In this document: positions 45,215-56,345 of the stretch, one piece after another
Layout of the letters: every line of letters starts with the position of its first letter
Numbering within the stretch: the first letter of the stretch is position 1
Assembly (NCBI RefSeq): GCF_947242115.1
Contig: NC_074721.1
Coordinates: forward strand, 17,405,501 to 17,469,500
Length of the DNA: 64,000 nucleotides
Direction: 5' to 3'
DNA from: Biomphalaria glabrata
Lineage: Eukaryota; Mollusca; Gastropoda; Planorbidae
Program-made: the position numbers and the translations under genes
The notes under the pieces: generated by a model
Database searches by the model: none
Seen by the model: the letters and a program-made list of their open reading frames with translations, nothing else
What the model was told of the DNA's origin: nothing

Positions 45215-45965
45215 TCGATCTCCTAAAAGTTCCTCGATTTTTTTTTTACCCGGGAACCCCTTTGTATAGTCAAATCTTGCCCGTGGACCCTTACGTGAAA
45301 AAGCTTCCATAAATGCTTAATATATAAATTACACATCTAAACAAAAAATAATGTAGTTGAAGGCGTGCTGCTTGAAATTTCAACTTTTGTTTAAAATATT
45401 TTTTAGAAAATTGACCTGGATAAAGGTGATGAGCTTTATGAGTGTATTTAGATTTTAGGTCCGGCTCAACGGTTGTAAAAAGCAACTACGAATTTCCTCG
45501 AGCACAAATTTCTAGTCGGTTTCTTTGATTTGTTGAGGTTCATTTACAGTACGTTCACGTTCTCTTAAATCAAAAAAGTCTACAACTTCTGTACAATGAC
45601 CCATAATGCAAGACATACCATTGGAATCTGTTTATGAAAGCAGAAATTGTGGTATACTTGTTGAAACATTGATTTTAAGTTCCTCGTTTTTTAATGTTTC
45701 AATAAACTGCTCCTGTATTAGAATGGATTCATCTGTGATTTGGATCGGAGTTTGTCTACGCGCAATCAATACGTAGTCGGGCATTGCCAAGTGAAGAATC
45801 TCTTCAAATCTTTGGTTTAAGTCATAAAACAGTAGTGAGAGTCGTGGATTATTCAAATTATCCGATCCTTTTAATTAAATGTAAAATTCTTCTTTCTTCG
45901 GACCCGCTACTGTCGTCTCGGGGACCCCTGGCGGTTTGCGCACCACAGTTTGAGAACAACCAGTA
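45215..45965 (-). mobile_element. Degraded hAT transposon fragment (ZBED5-like)
   Basis: A minus-strand frame at 45,632-45,856 (LNQRFEEILHL, ILIQEQFIETLKNEELK, IPQFLLS) resembles the C-terminal part of ZBED5-type hAT transposases. The right edge holds GGGGACCCCTGGCGG and CACAGTTTGAGAAC. The left part holds GGGAACCCCTTTG and CCCGTGGACCC, like the terminal regions of this hAT group. No DDE core or BED finger is seen, so it is non-functional. Confidence 0.55.
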
Positions 45966-45969
45966 CCCT

Positions 45970-46640
45970 AATTCTAAGTGTGGCAGCCTCGATTGAAGCG
46001 TTCTTTAGTGGAAGCAAATGGTCGAACAGGAGAAAACTAATTCCTTTGCGAGTTACACCGAGAGAATTCAACGCAATGAACACACTAGAATCACAGTGAA
46101 GGATGCTTTGCCTGCAGTATGCATCTCGCGGCGTCACTTTGAAACATTAAAACTTTTTTCTATCTTTTCTTTACTGTCTCAAAACAGGTGAACGAGAAAT
46201 ACTTACCGCAGAACTTTCCCCCTTTGGCTTTCTTTTTTAACAACGCCAACGTCATTTTTTTTAAATTCTATTTATAAAACTATTACGCACGACTTGTGTC
46301 ACGTGCTATTGTTTCTTTGTCAGGTCATGGGCAGTGAGCCGTAGCATGTCCTTGGCCAAGTCGGAAAAGATCGTATTTCATCCCGTGTTTGTTATGTTAG
46401 TAATTGAGCTACACGCAAGTGCGTATGTGTATGTGTAAGTACACGTCTGTGTTTAAGTGCTGTTGTAAATGCGAAAATGAGTGGACACGCGTGTAAAATA
46501 CGAGAATCAAACAATTTTATGGCTCTGTGATTGTATGTAATAATGTATAGGGATAACCTTGGGTGTAAACGTTTCATCTGTACATGGTCAAGGGTTATAC
46601 AATATTTTATATTCTATGTACGCTATAGAATTTAAAAACA
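45970..46640. other. Intergenic DNA, no gene seen
   Basis: No recognisable exon, RNA gene or repeat. Confidence 0.4.
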
Positions 46641-46649
46641 CTGACATAA

Positions 46650-46872
46650 GTGATCGGGTTCAGCGGGTTCGAATCCTGCTAAAGACTGGCATTTTTAATT
46701 TCTGGATCTTTGGGCGCCTCTAAGTCCATCCAGCTCTAATGGGAAAAGTAAAGACGACTGGTCGTTGTGCTGACCCCATGACACCCTCGTTAACCGTAGG
46801 CCACAGAAACAGATGACCTTTACACCATCTGCCCTATAGACAACAAGGTCTGAAAGGGGAACTTTCCATTTT
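46650..46872 (+). mobile_element. SINE family 1, head truncated
   Basis: Begins at the B box (GCGGGTTCGAATCCTGC) and continues with AAGACTGG, CTCTAATGGGAAAAGTAAAG, CTGGTCGTTGTGCTGACC and ends CACCATCTGCCCTATAGACA and AAGGTCTGAAAGGGGAAC. A G-run of about 12 follows at 46,901. Confidence 0.78.
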
Positions 46873-47377
46873 TTTTACATAAGTGACCACATTTTTGTTG
46901 GGGGGGGGGGGGAGGGTTAATGGGTTTACCCAACTACTCCATTTTTTGTCAGTTCCTTAAAGCTTGCCAACTCTGCATGGGTTAAAAAAAAAGGTTTAGA
47001 ATTACATGGAAACTGAACGAGTATTTCGAAAACGGCTTTAAAGATTTTCCTAAAAATGTGACAGTTTATGAATTTGTTTGTGGAAAAAATAAAACCTTAT
47101 TGCTAACACAGTGGGCTTAGGTAAAGTGTTTCCGGATCTGGCAACTCTTCTTATAGTTTTTATTCTATAGGAGTGGGGTGTCTTGTCTGGGCCTCTCGAT
47201 AGAGGCTGCAGCTTATAAAGGACATGGACGGTATTCTCCACTAGGGCAAATCTCACTAGTCCCTATTTTTACCATCCGGATCATGTGTTGTCTCATTCTG
47301 CAGTGTCCGATTTTGAGACGAAATATTTTCTGTTGGTTATGACGGGACAGCTTGTAAAAGGAATTTTTTCTTGAACT

Positions 47378-48720
47378 TTATGTCTGAGCTGGTCCATTTT
47401 TCGTTGATTCAAGTCTTTTTTTTTTTTTCATTTCTTCCGGGTAGAGACTTACTTTAGACTTATAATAGATCCTTCCGCGCCATTTGGCGCATTGGACTGA
47501 ACGCTGTTTCCACAAAGATCCGTCACTGGCAATGTCTGAAGCTTCTTCCCACCAGGTACTCAGTGCTCTGAGATCCTCCATGAAAGTGTGATGTCCAGTT
47601 ATACGACGATGTTACGACGCTTTCCTCGTATTGGCCTCAATATCGTCGCAACTCTTGGTCTGCATAATTCATGTTGTCGGAGAACATGTCCGGCAAACCT
47701 CATGCGACGCTCTGTCACAACCTCACTAAGTGGTCAACTTGGCATACAATTTCCTTGTTTGAGACCCGATCTCTATAACTGACACCTAAAATTCATCTAG
47801 CCATTTTTGTTGAGCCACTTTAGTTTTTTCTCAAATTTGGCAGATGACTTCCATGTCTCATATGTATTGTTATGGCTCTTTTGCCGTGTCCAGTACAAAC
47901 AATGAAATAAACAGGAGGTAACCTTCAAACACCGGCGCAATGCCTAAACAATCCAGATATGTAGTGGACGCTGATGTTGGTCAACAAATATGTTTAATGA
48001 TCACGAAGGGAATCGTCCGATGTCCACTATGTCCGTAAACTACTTCTTATTTTTTGCTGTGGTAGGAAAAGCGTCTTGTCTCTATCAAATCCTAAAGCGT
48101 TCTTACTTTTTAACAAACTTTACGTTATCGTCGCTAAGTAAAACTTTTTCCTTATTCATGAAACAAATAACTAAATCCTAATCATGTCATAACAGTAGGC
48201 CTATGTGTTGCTCTTGGGATGACAAATGTCTTAAGAAAGTGTATTTTTGTCTTTCAAGTCCAATGGCTTGGCTTGTCCAAATAGGCCGCAGCCTTTGGAG
48301 AATGCTCCCTGCCTTTCCTATTCGGCACGCTACGTCATGGTAGACATCCCCATGCTATGATGCTGCCAAGGTATCTGGACCTGTCCAACTCTTCAAACTC
48401 TGACTCGCCAAATCTGACGGGGCCACCCTTTGCACAATTGTAGTCTTATCCAAGTTTATACGTAGGCCCTCCGTCATTTCTTATATGCATTTCTTTGAAA
48501 ATATCATTTAGATTATTTTTTTAATGCTTCTTGTTTCTAGTTAGATTCTTCTGTCGTCATGGAGATGTCTTTCTTATTGCAGGATTGAGCTTCTCACTAC
48601 TTTTCCTATACAAAACGATGAACAACCCTTCAGCTGAGACGACACAGTCGCAATCTACCCTCCCCCTTTTTCACCGGCATTCTGTTTGGGGATTCCCCTG
48701 ATATTTCCCAGGATTGAATG
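47378..48720 (-). mobile_element. Degenerate LINE fragment (RT end to C-terminus)
   Basis: In minus-strand order: CVVSAEGLFIVLYRKSSEKL, then EFEELDRSRYLGSI, then VYHDVACRIGKAGSILQRLR with PIWTSQAI, then RRMRFAGHVLRQHELCRPRV, then LRALSTWWEEASDIASD. These are successive landmarks of the RT thumb and C-terminal region of an RTE/Nimb-like LINE. They fall in different frames with stops between them, so the copy is old and dead. Confidence 0.75.
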
Positions 48721-48769
48721 TTCTTTGATTAGTTTAGAAAATGATGTTTAAAGATATCGTGATGTACAA

Positions 48770-51700
48770 CAAGAGGAGGGCGGGGGTACACAAGGTGTCT
48801 AACAGATAAAGAGAAACGTACTTAAATAAGGACTTACTGATATACTCGTTACACACTAAAGGGCGGGGATACACAAGGTGTCTAACAGGTAAAGAGAAAC
48901 GTACTTACTGATATACTCGTTACACACTAAAGGGCGGGGGTACACAAGGTGTCTAACAGGTAAAGAGAAACGTACTTACTGATATACTCGTTACACACTA
49001 AAGGGCTGGGATACACAAGGTGTCTAACAGGTAAAGAGAAACGTACTTACTGATATACTCGTTACACACTAAAGGGCGGGGGTTCACAAGGTGTCTAACA
49101 GGTAAAGAGAAACGTACTTACTGATATACTCGTTACACACTAAAGGGCGGGGATACACAAGGTGTCTAACAGGTAAAGAGAAACGTACTTACTGATATAC
49201 TCGTTACACACTAAAGGGCTGGGATACACAAGGTGTCTAACAGGTAAAGAGAAACGTACTTACTGATATACTCGTTACACACTAAAGGGCGGGGATACAC
49301 AAGGTGTCTAACAGGTAAAGAGAAACGTACTTACTGATATACTCGTTACACACTAAAGGGCGGGGATACACAAGGTGTCTAACAGGTAAAGAGAAACGTA
49401 CTTACTGATATACTCGTTACACACTAAAGGGCGGGGATACACAAGGTGTCTAACAGGTAAAGAGAAACGTACTTACTGATATACTCGTTACACACTAAAG
49501 GGCGGGGATACACAAGGTGTCTAACAGGTAAAGAGAAACGTACTTACTGATATACTCGTTACACACTAAAGGGCGGGGATACACAAGGTGTCTAACAGGT
49601 AAAGAGAAACGTACTTACTGATATACTCGTTACACACTAAAAGGAGGGGGTTCACAAGGTGTCTAACAGGTAAAGAGAAACGTACTTACTGATATACTCG
49701 TTACACACTAAAAGGAGGGGGTACACAAGGTGTCTAACAGGTAAAGAGAAACGTACTTACTGATATACTCGTTACACACTAAAGGGAGGGGGTACACAAG
49801 GTGTCTAACAGGTAAAGAGAAACGTACTTACTGATATACTCGTTACACACTAAAGGGCGGGGGTACACAAGGTGTCTAACAGGTAAAGAGAAACGTACTT
49901 AAATAAGGACTTACTGATATACTCGTTACACACTAAAGGGAGGGGGTACACAAGGTGTCTAACAGGTCAAGAGAAACGTACTTACTGATATACTCGTTAC
50001 ACACTAAAGGGCGGGGGTACACAAGGTGTCTAACAGGTAAAGAGAAACGTACTTACTGATATACTCGTTACACACTAAAGGGCGGGGATACACAAGGTGT
50101 CTAACAGGTAAAGAGAAACGTACTTACTGATATACTCGTTACACACTAAAGGGCGGGGATACACAAGGTGTCTAACAGGTAAAGAGAAACGTACTTACTG
50201 ATATACTCGTTACACACTAAAGGGCGGGGATACACAAGGTGTCTAACAGGTAAAGAGAAACGTACTTACTGATATACTCGTTACACACTAAAGGGCGGGG
50301 ATACACAAGGTGTCTAACAGGTAAAGAGAAACGTACTTACTGATATACTCGTTACACACTAAAGGGCGGGGATACACAAGGTGTCTAACCGGTAAAGAGA
50401 AACGTACTTACTGATATACTCGTTACACACTAAAGGGCGGGGATACACAAGGTGTCTAACAGGTAAAGAGAAACGTACTTACTGATATACTCGTTACACA
50501 CTAAAGGGCGGGGGTTCACAAGGTGTCTAACAGGTAAAGAGAAACGTACTTACTGATATACTCGTTACAAACTAAAGGGCGGGGATACACAAGGTGTCTA
50601 ACAGGTAAAGAGAAACGTACTTACTGATATACTCGTTACACACTAAAGGGCGGGGGTTCACAAGGTGTCTAACAGGTAAAGAGAAACGTACTTACTGATA
50701 TACTCGTTACACACTAAAGGGCGGGGGTACACAAGGTGTCTAACAGGTAAAGAAAAACTTACTTAAATAAGGACTTACTGATATACTCGTTACACACTAA
50801 AGGGCGGAGGTACACAAGGTGTCTAACAGGTAAAGAGAAACGTACTTACTGATATACTCGTTACACACTAAAGGGCGGGGATACACAAGGTGTCTAACAG
50901 GTAAAGAGAAACGTACTTACTGATATACTCGTTACACACTAAAGGGCGGAGGTACACAAGGTGTCTAACAGGTAAAGAGAAACGTACTTACTGATATACT
51001 CGTTACACACTAAAGGGCGGGGATACACAAGGTGTCTAACAGGTAAAGAGAAACGTACTTACTGATATACTCGTTACACACTAAAGGGCGGAGGTACACA
51101 AGGTGTCTAACAGGTAAAGAGAAACGTACTTACTGATATACTCGTTACACACTAAAGGGCGGGGGTTCACAAGGTGTCTAACAGGTAAAGAGAAACGTAC
51201 TTACTGATATACTCGTTACACACTAAAGGGCGGGGATACACAAGGTGTCTAACAGGTAAAGAGAAACGTACTTACTGATATACTCGTTACACACTAAAGG
51301 GCGGGGGTTCACAAGGTGTCTAACAGGTAAAGAGAAACGTACTTACTGATATACTCGTTACACACTAAAGGGCGGGGGTACACAAGGTGTCTAACAGGTA
51401 AAGAGAAACGTACTTACTGATATACTCGTTACACACTAAAGGGCGGGGATACACAAGGTGTCTAACAGGTAAAGAGAAACGTACTTACTGATATACTCGT
51501 TACACACTAAAGGGCGGGGATACACAAGGTGTCTAACAGGTAAAGAGAAACGTACTTACTGATATACTCGTTACACACTAAAGGGCGGGGGTACACAAGG
51601 TGTCTAACAGGTAAAGAGAAACGTACTTACTGATATACTCGTTACACACTAAAGGGCGGGGATACACAAGGTGTCTAACAGGTAAAGAGAAACGTACTTA

Positions 51701-51808
51701 CTGATATACTCGTTACACACTAAAAGGAGGGGATACACAAGGTGTCTAACAGGTAAAGAAAAACTTACTTAAATAAGGACTTACTGATATACTCGTTACA
51801 CACTAAAA
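48770..51808 (+). repeat. 71-bp satellite array, about 42 copies, 3.0 kb
   Basis: The unit GGCGGGGATACACAAGGTGT plus CTAACAGGTAAAGAGAAACG plus TACTTACTGATATACTCGTT plus ACACACTAAAG repeats with very low divergence. Four units carry a 13-bp extension (AAATAAGGACTTA) near 48,823, 49,903, 50,764 and 51,770, giving blocks of roughly 0.9-1.1 kb. Variable bases sit in the G-rich segment (GGCGGGGATA, GGCGGGGGTT, AGGAGGGGGT). No gene. Confidence 0.98.
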
Positions 51809-51809
51809 T

Positions 51810-53080
51810 AAATGCGCGTATAAGTATTTTGCTTGTAAAGGTCATACTTTTTTGCTTTGTCTGTCTTTTTTTTTTTCTGATGGAATTTGATGTCTTTAGA
51901 AGTACTCAATTATAGCTTTTGCGTGGCAATAAGACCACAAACTTCTTTTTAGGCCTTTAGAAGAGATCATTCACGCAAGAATCGCATCAGACGCCCCACC
52001 AACCGAATAATGATAAAACAATAAATCCAGAACTAATAACCATGTGTACCTATGCTTCATTGTTTGTCGACTAGATGAGTGACGAAATGTTTGTGCGGTA
52101 CACAACTACTTGAGGAAGACTATTACGAGCGCCTATCTGTGATTTTGTGAGTTTTTAAAAATGTGTCTCGTCTCTGTAGACTTTTAAAAATGTTTCCTGA
52201 TCTCTTTTAAGGAAAGTTTATAAATACTATTTCTTGCCTGCATTAAACATTTAGTGGAAGAGTCGCAGCCAAGGAGTTAAAGTGCCGCATGTGGCTTGAG
52301 AGCTGCTTTTTGCGACCAATAGTCTTGACAATAGCAATTAGAAAAAAAAAAAGACTAATTCTTATTTTTTAATTGGTTCATGTATTGTCATCGACATTGA
52401 AAAATTAAGACTCGATTAAAAAATTCAACTTAATCCGAGAATAATCCATCCCAATTTCCACTCACCCCCGGAAAAATCCTGGCTACATCCATGTATAAAT
52501 CTACTCAGTAGAAAGAGAATTCTAGATTGGTGAAATATATAGGCCTACAGATTTAAAATATAAAAGAGTAGTCAAGAATAGAATTAATAGAATAATGGGT
52601 CGAGTTAGAGATTTAGCATTGATATTGTGCATAAATAAATTACCAAACCTGTGACCGCAGCAGTAATTTATACATACGTGTATTGTCACAAACTAACTCT
52701 AGCAGTCCTGCTAATGATTTCTACCTAAGACGTTGCGCAAACTGTTTATGCACTTCTCTTATTTAATCAAATCTTTACTGAATACATGCGGAAATCTCCC
52801 CTCCCCCTCCCCCCGAAAAACAATTGAAGACCTAAGCGAAATTTAACAATTAGATGATTGAAAAATTATAATGGTCAAACCAGAGTTTTTCCCGTGTAGC
52901 ATATTAGCTAGTAGGCCTACTTTATTTCTCAAACATAAACTGTAAAATTTGTAGGAAAAACTTTAAAGCCGTTTCCAAGAACAGTGTAAACCCTAGTAGG
53001 TTTTAAGTTCCACCCATGAAGAGCTTGAGGATATTATGTGGGATTGTAAAAAAAAAAACAGGGTAGATTAAAAGTAAGTA
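51810..53080. other. Intergenic DNA with a dispersed repeat
   Basis: No exon seen. At 52,880-52,985 there is a plus-strand copy of the GAGTTTTTCC..TAGGAAAAA repeat, and near 52,375-52,445 a weak match to the TAATTAATTA-type repeat. Confidence 0.45.
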
Positions 53081-53084
53081 TGTG

Positions 53085-53470
53085 AGGTTACTCTACGTAA
53101 CTGTTACTTTATCTTTACATAACTGTTACTTTATCTTTACATAACTGTTACTTTATCTTTACATAACTGTTACTTTATCTTTACATAACTGTTACTTTAT
53201 CTTTACATAACTGTTACTTTATCTTTACATAACTGTTACTTTATCTTTACATAACTGTTACTTTATCTTTACATAACTGTTACTTTATCTTTACATAACT
53301 GTTACTTTATCTTTACATAACTGTTACTTTATCTTTACATAACTGTTACTTTATCTTTACATAACTGTTACTTTATCTTTACATAACTGTTACTTTATCT
53401 TTACATAACTGTTACTTTATCTTTACATAACTGTTACTTTATCTTTACATAACTGTTACTTAATCTTTCA
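53085..53470 (+). repeat. 22-bp minisatellite, about 17 copies
   Basis: Unit TTACTTTATCTTTACATAAC plus TG, nearly identical in all copies. Confidence 0.97.
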
Positions 53471-53639
53471 ATATCTTTAAGTCAGTGGAGGAAATAAATC
53501 TTTTCTAATTGTCCATTCCAAAGTGTATTTCCTTTTACAAAGTGTTGTGTTAAAGTAGGCCAGCAGTAAAAGGGTTAACATATAGCAAGAAAATTATTAT
53601 AATCTCTATACAAGGGCAACGATTTGATTGCCTCTTTGT

Positions 53640-54170
53640 CAACAAGAACTTAATCATTGCATTGAAAGTTTAGAAGAATTTATTCATTGCATTGAGAGTT
53701 ATGGAGAATTTATTCATTGTATTGAGAGTTATGGAGAATTTATTCATTGTATTGAGAGTTATGGAGAATTTATTCATTGTATTGAGAGTTATGGAGAATG
53801 TATTCATTGTATTGAGAGTTATGGAGAATTTATTCATTGTATTGAGAGTTATGGAGAATTTATTCATTGTATTGAGAGTTATGGAGAATTTATTCATTGT
53901 ATTGAGAGTTATGGAGAATGTATTCATTGTATTGAGAGTTATGGAGAATTTATTCATTGTATTGAGAGTTATGGAGAATGTATTCATTGTATTGAGAGTT
54001 ATGGAGAATGTATTCATTGTATTGAGAGTTATGGAGAATTTATTCATTGTATTGAGAGTTATGGAGAATGTATTCATTGCATTAAAAGTTATGGAGAGTG
54101 TATTCATTGCACTGGAGGTTGCGGATAATGTATGTATTGCATTGAAAGTTAAGAAGAATTTATTCAATGC
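53640..54170 (+). repeat. 30-bp minisatellite, about 17 copies
   Basis: Unit TTGAGAGTTATGGAGAATTT plus ATTCATTGTA, with a TTT/TGT variant position. The period is a multiple of three, so open frames on both strands are by-products. It abuts the 3' end of LINE copy 2 at about 54,178. Confidence 0.96.
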
Positions 54171-54177
54171 ATAAAAG

Positions 54178-55390
54178 GTTTCTCTTCTCTTATCTTATCT
54201 TATCTTATCCTATATAATACAGACGTTACTTCAAAAAAGAAGATGATTACGTCCTACGCGTCATGCATTTAGTCATGCATATTAACCAATGACTTAAATT
54301 CTGCCAAGTCACTGGTTTTCCTGTCTAGCTCAGGCAACCCATTCCATGCTCTAATAGCACTAGGGAAGAAGGAGTATTTGTACAAATTTGTCCTAGCATA
54401 TGGGACGATGAATGTGCCTTTATCTTTGTGTCTTTCAGAATATTTTATTAAATTCTGTTTTTGTATTTGAAGATTATGGTTCAGTGTTTTATGTATAGTT
54501 GCTACTTTACTTTTGAGTCTTCTGTCCTGAAGGCTTTCTAAATTTAGTGATTTTACTAAAGGTGTTACTCTGGTTAAGTGTGAATATTCGTTTCTTATGA
54601 ATCTCACTGCTCTATTTTGTATCTGTTCCAGTTTCTTAATATTATTTTGAGTTGAGGGGTCCCAAACGGAGGATGCATATTCTATTATTGGCCTAACCAA
54701 GGTTAAATAACATTTTAGTTTTATGTTCTTATTTGATTTATAGAAATTTCTTTTAATAAATCCTAATGCTTTGCTTGATTTTTTTATAGTTTCATCAATA
54801 TGTGGATTCCATGACAGTTTTTCATTTATTATAACACCTAGGTATTTTCAGTTTAAGTAGAATTAATTTGTTTTAGCTTTTTTTGTAACTCTTAACAACT
54901 GACATTTTTCTGGGTGGAAAGACATGCTCCAATTTGATTCCCATTTCTGTAATTCATCTAATTCTCTTTGTAAAATATCTGTGTCCTGTGTTGTTTTTAT
55001 TGTTCTATATATTATGCAATCGTATGCAAATAATCTGACTTTTGTTCCTGAGGTAATGCAATTTGGTAAATCATTTATGTAAATTAATAATAGTAGTGGA
55101 CCTAAGACAGTTCCTCGAGGTACACCTGAGTTTACTGTTATCGGTGTTGATTTAGAGACATTTATTATTATAGTTTCTTCTCTCCCTATCAGAAAATCTT
55201 TAATCCACTGATGCAATGGACCATTAATGCCGAAATATTTTAATTTTTTAAGCAAACTATGGTGGTGAACTTTGTCAGAAGCCTTGGAAAAATCTAGTAA
55301 GATAGCATCTATTTGTTCACTATTATCTCAACCTTTTGAAAAGTCATCAATTAGTCCTATTAGTTGTGCTTCGCATGATCTATATTTCCT
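54178..55390 (-). mobile_element. LINE copy 2, 5'-truncated
   Basis: Same family and orientation as 11,804-15,303. It shares the GATAA-type 3' tail and the whole C-terminal coding region, and is cut off at 55,390 where the match to copy 1 stops (after GATCTATATTTCC). It keeps SGVPRGTVLGPLL but has YD in place of the catalytic DD (FAYD) and frame breaks, including one near 54,863. Differences from copy 1 are only a few per cent by eye, so this is a fairly recent dead-on-arrival insertion. Confidence 0.9.
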
Positions 55391-55825
55391 TGCTTCATTA
55401 AGAGGCCATGATTGTATATGACAAAAGCTAAACAATCAACTTCCTTGAGGACCACAACAACATACATATTCGTCCATTTCCTTGCATCTCTCGTACAAAT
55501 CAATTGGACCTCTTGATCAATGTAATGTCAACAAAATAGAAAGCCTACGTTCAGTTAAGGATAGGCTTCACAAATAATGTGATAAAATATTGAACCTAGT
55601 CGACTTTAAACTCTCCTACAAAAGATCTAGAATCAATACGCCACAGATCCATTAGAGCAAAGATGAACTAAAAACTAGAAATGATTCACATAAAAAATGT
55701 AGACGTCTGTTACAAAAGCACAAAAGAAAACGTTTCTAAACAGCATTCACTGGCCATGTCACAAAACTTAACTTTTTAGACAAAGTAGTGTCAAGAGATG
55801 TAGATCGCTAACAATTTGGATTGAG
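55391..55825. other. Upstream flank of the PAN-lectin gene
   Basis: Short plus-strand coding-like traces (LEDHNNIHIRPFPCISR, then TNQLDLLINV) suggest another eroded element, family not recognised. No core promoter can be defended. Confidence 0.35.
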
Positions 55826-55868
55826 ATGGATGTCATAGTAGCAGTGACTATAGTACTTATATACACAG
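55826..55868 (+). CDS. PAN-lectin exon 1
   Basis: ATG at 55,826, signal peptide MDVIVAVTIVLIYT, donor ACAG|GTAAATT, phase 1. Confidence 0.7.
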
Positions 55869-56262
55869 GTAAATTCGTTTTATTCCACAATAAAGTTTAA
55901 GTGACTGTGACTAAATCATTGATACATTTTTTAGGCTTTTCATTTTCTTTTCTTTAGAGGCCCCGAAATTGGAAAAATGTTATTTATTTTAAGGGGTTCA
56001 CTTGTCATGTGTAGATCTAAAAAAACAACAACAAAAAACAACACCAACACAATAGCGGGGTATTTTGTAGCTTGCAAAGTGCTGAAGCAACAGCTACTTT
56101 TTAAAATTAAGTTTGTCTTTTATTTTTCATAAAATATACCATTTGGAAACTGGTCACGATTAATAGTGAAAAAACAACAACTAAAAAAACCAAGGAATAC
56201 AATTATAAGTATATACTCTGCAATATTAACGTTTCCTTTCTTTTTATTGTACTAGCAACTAA

Positions 56263-56345
<83 letters not shown>

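Noticed and set aside
48770-51808. CRISPR-like regular array
   Set aside because: Units are contiguous without unique spacers and the genome is eukaryotic, so this is a plain satellite.
53628-54174. Frames of about 165 aa over the 30-bp array
   Set aside because: By-products of a period divisible by three, open in opposing strands.
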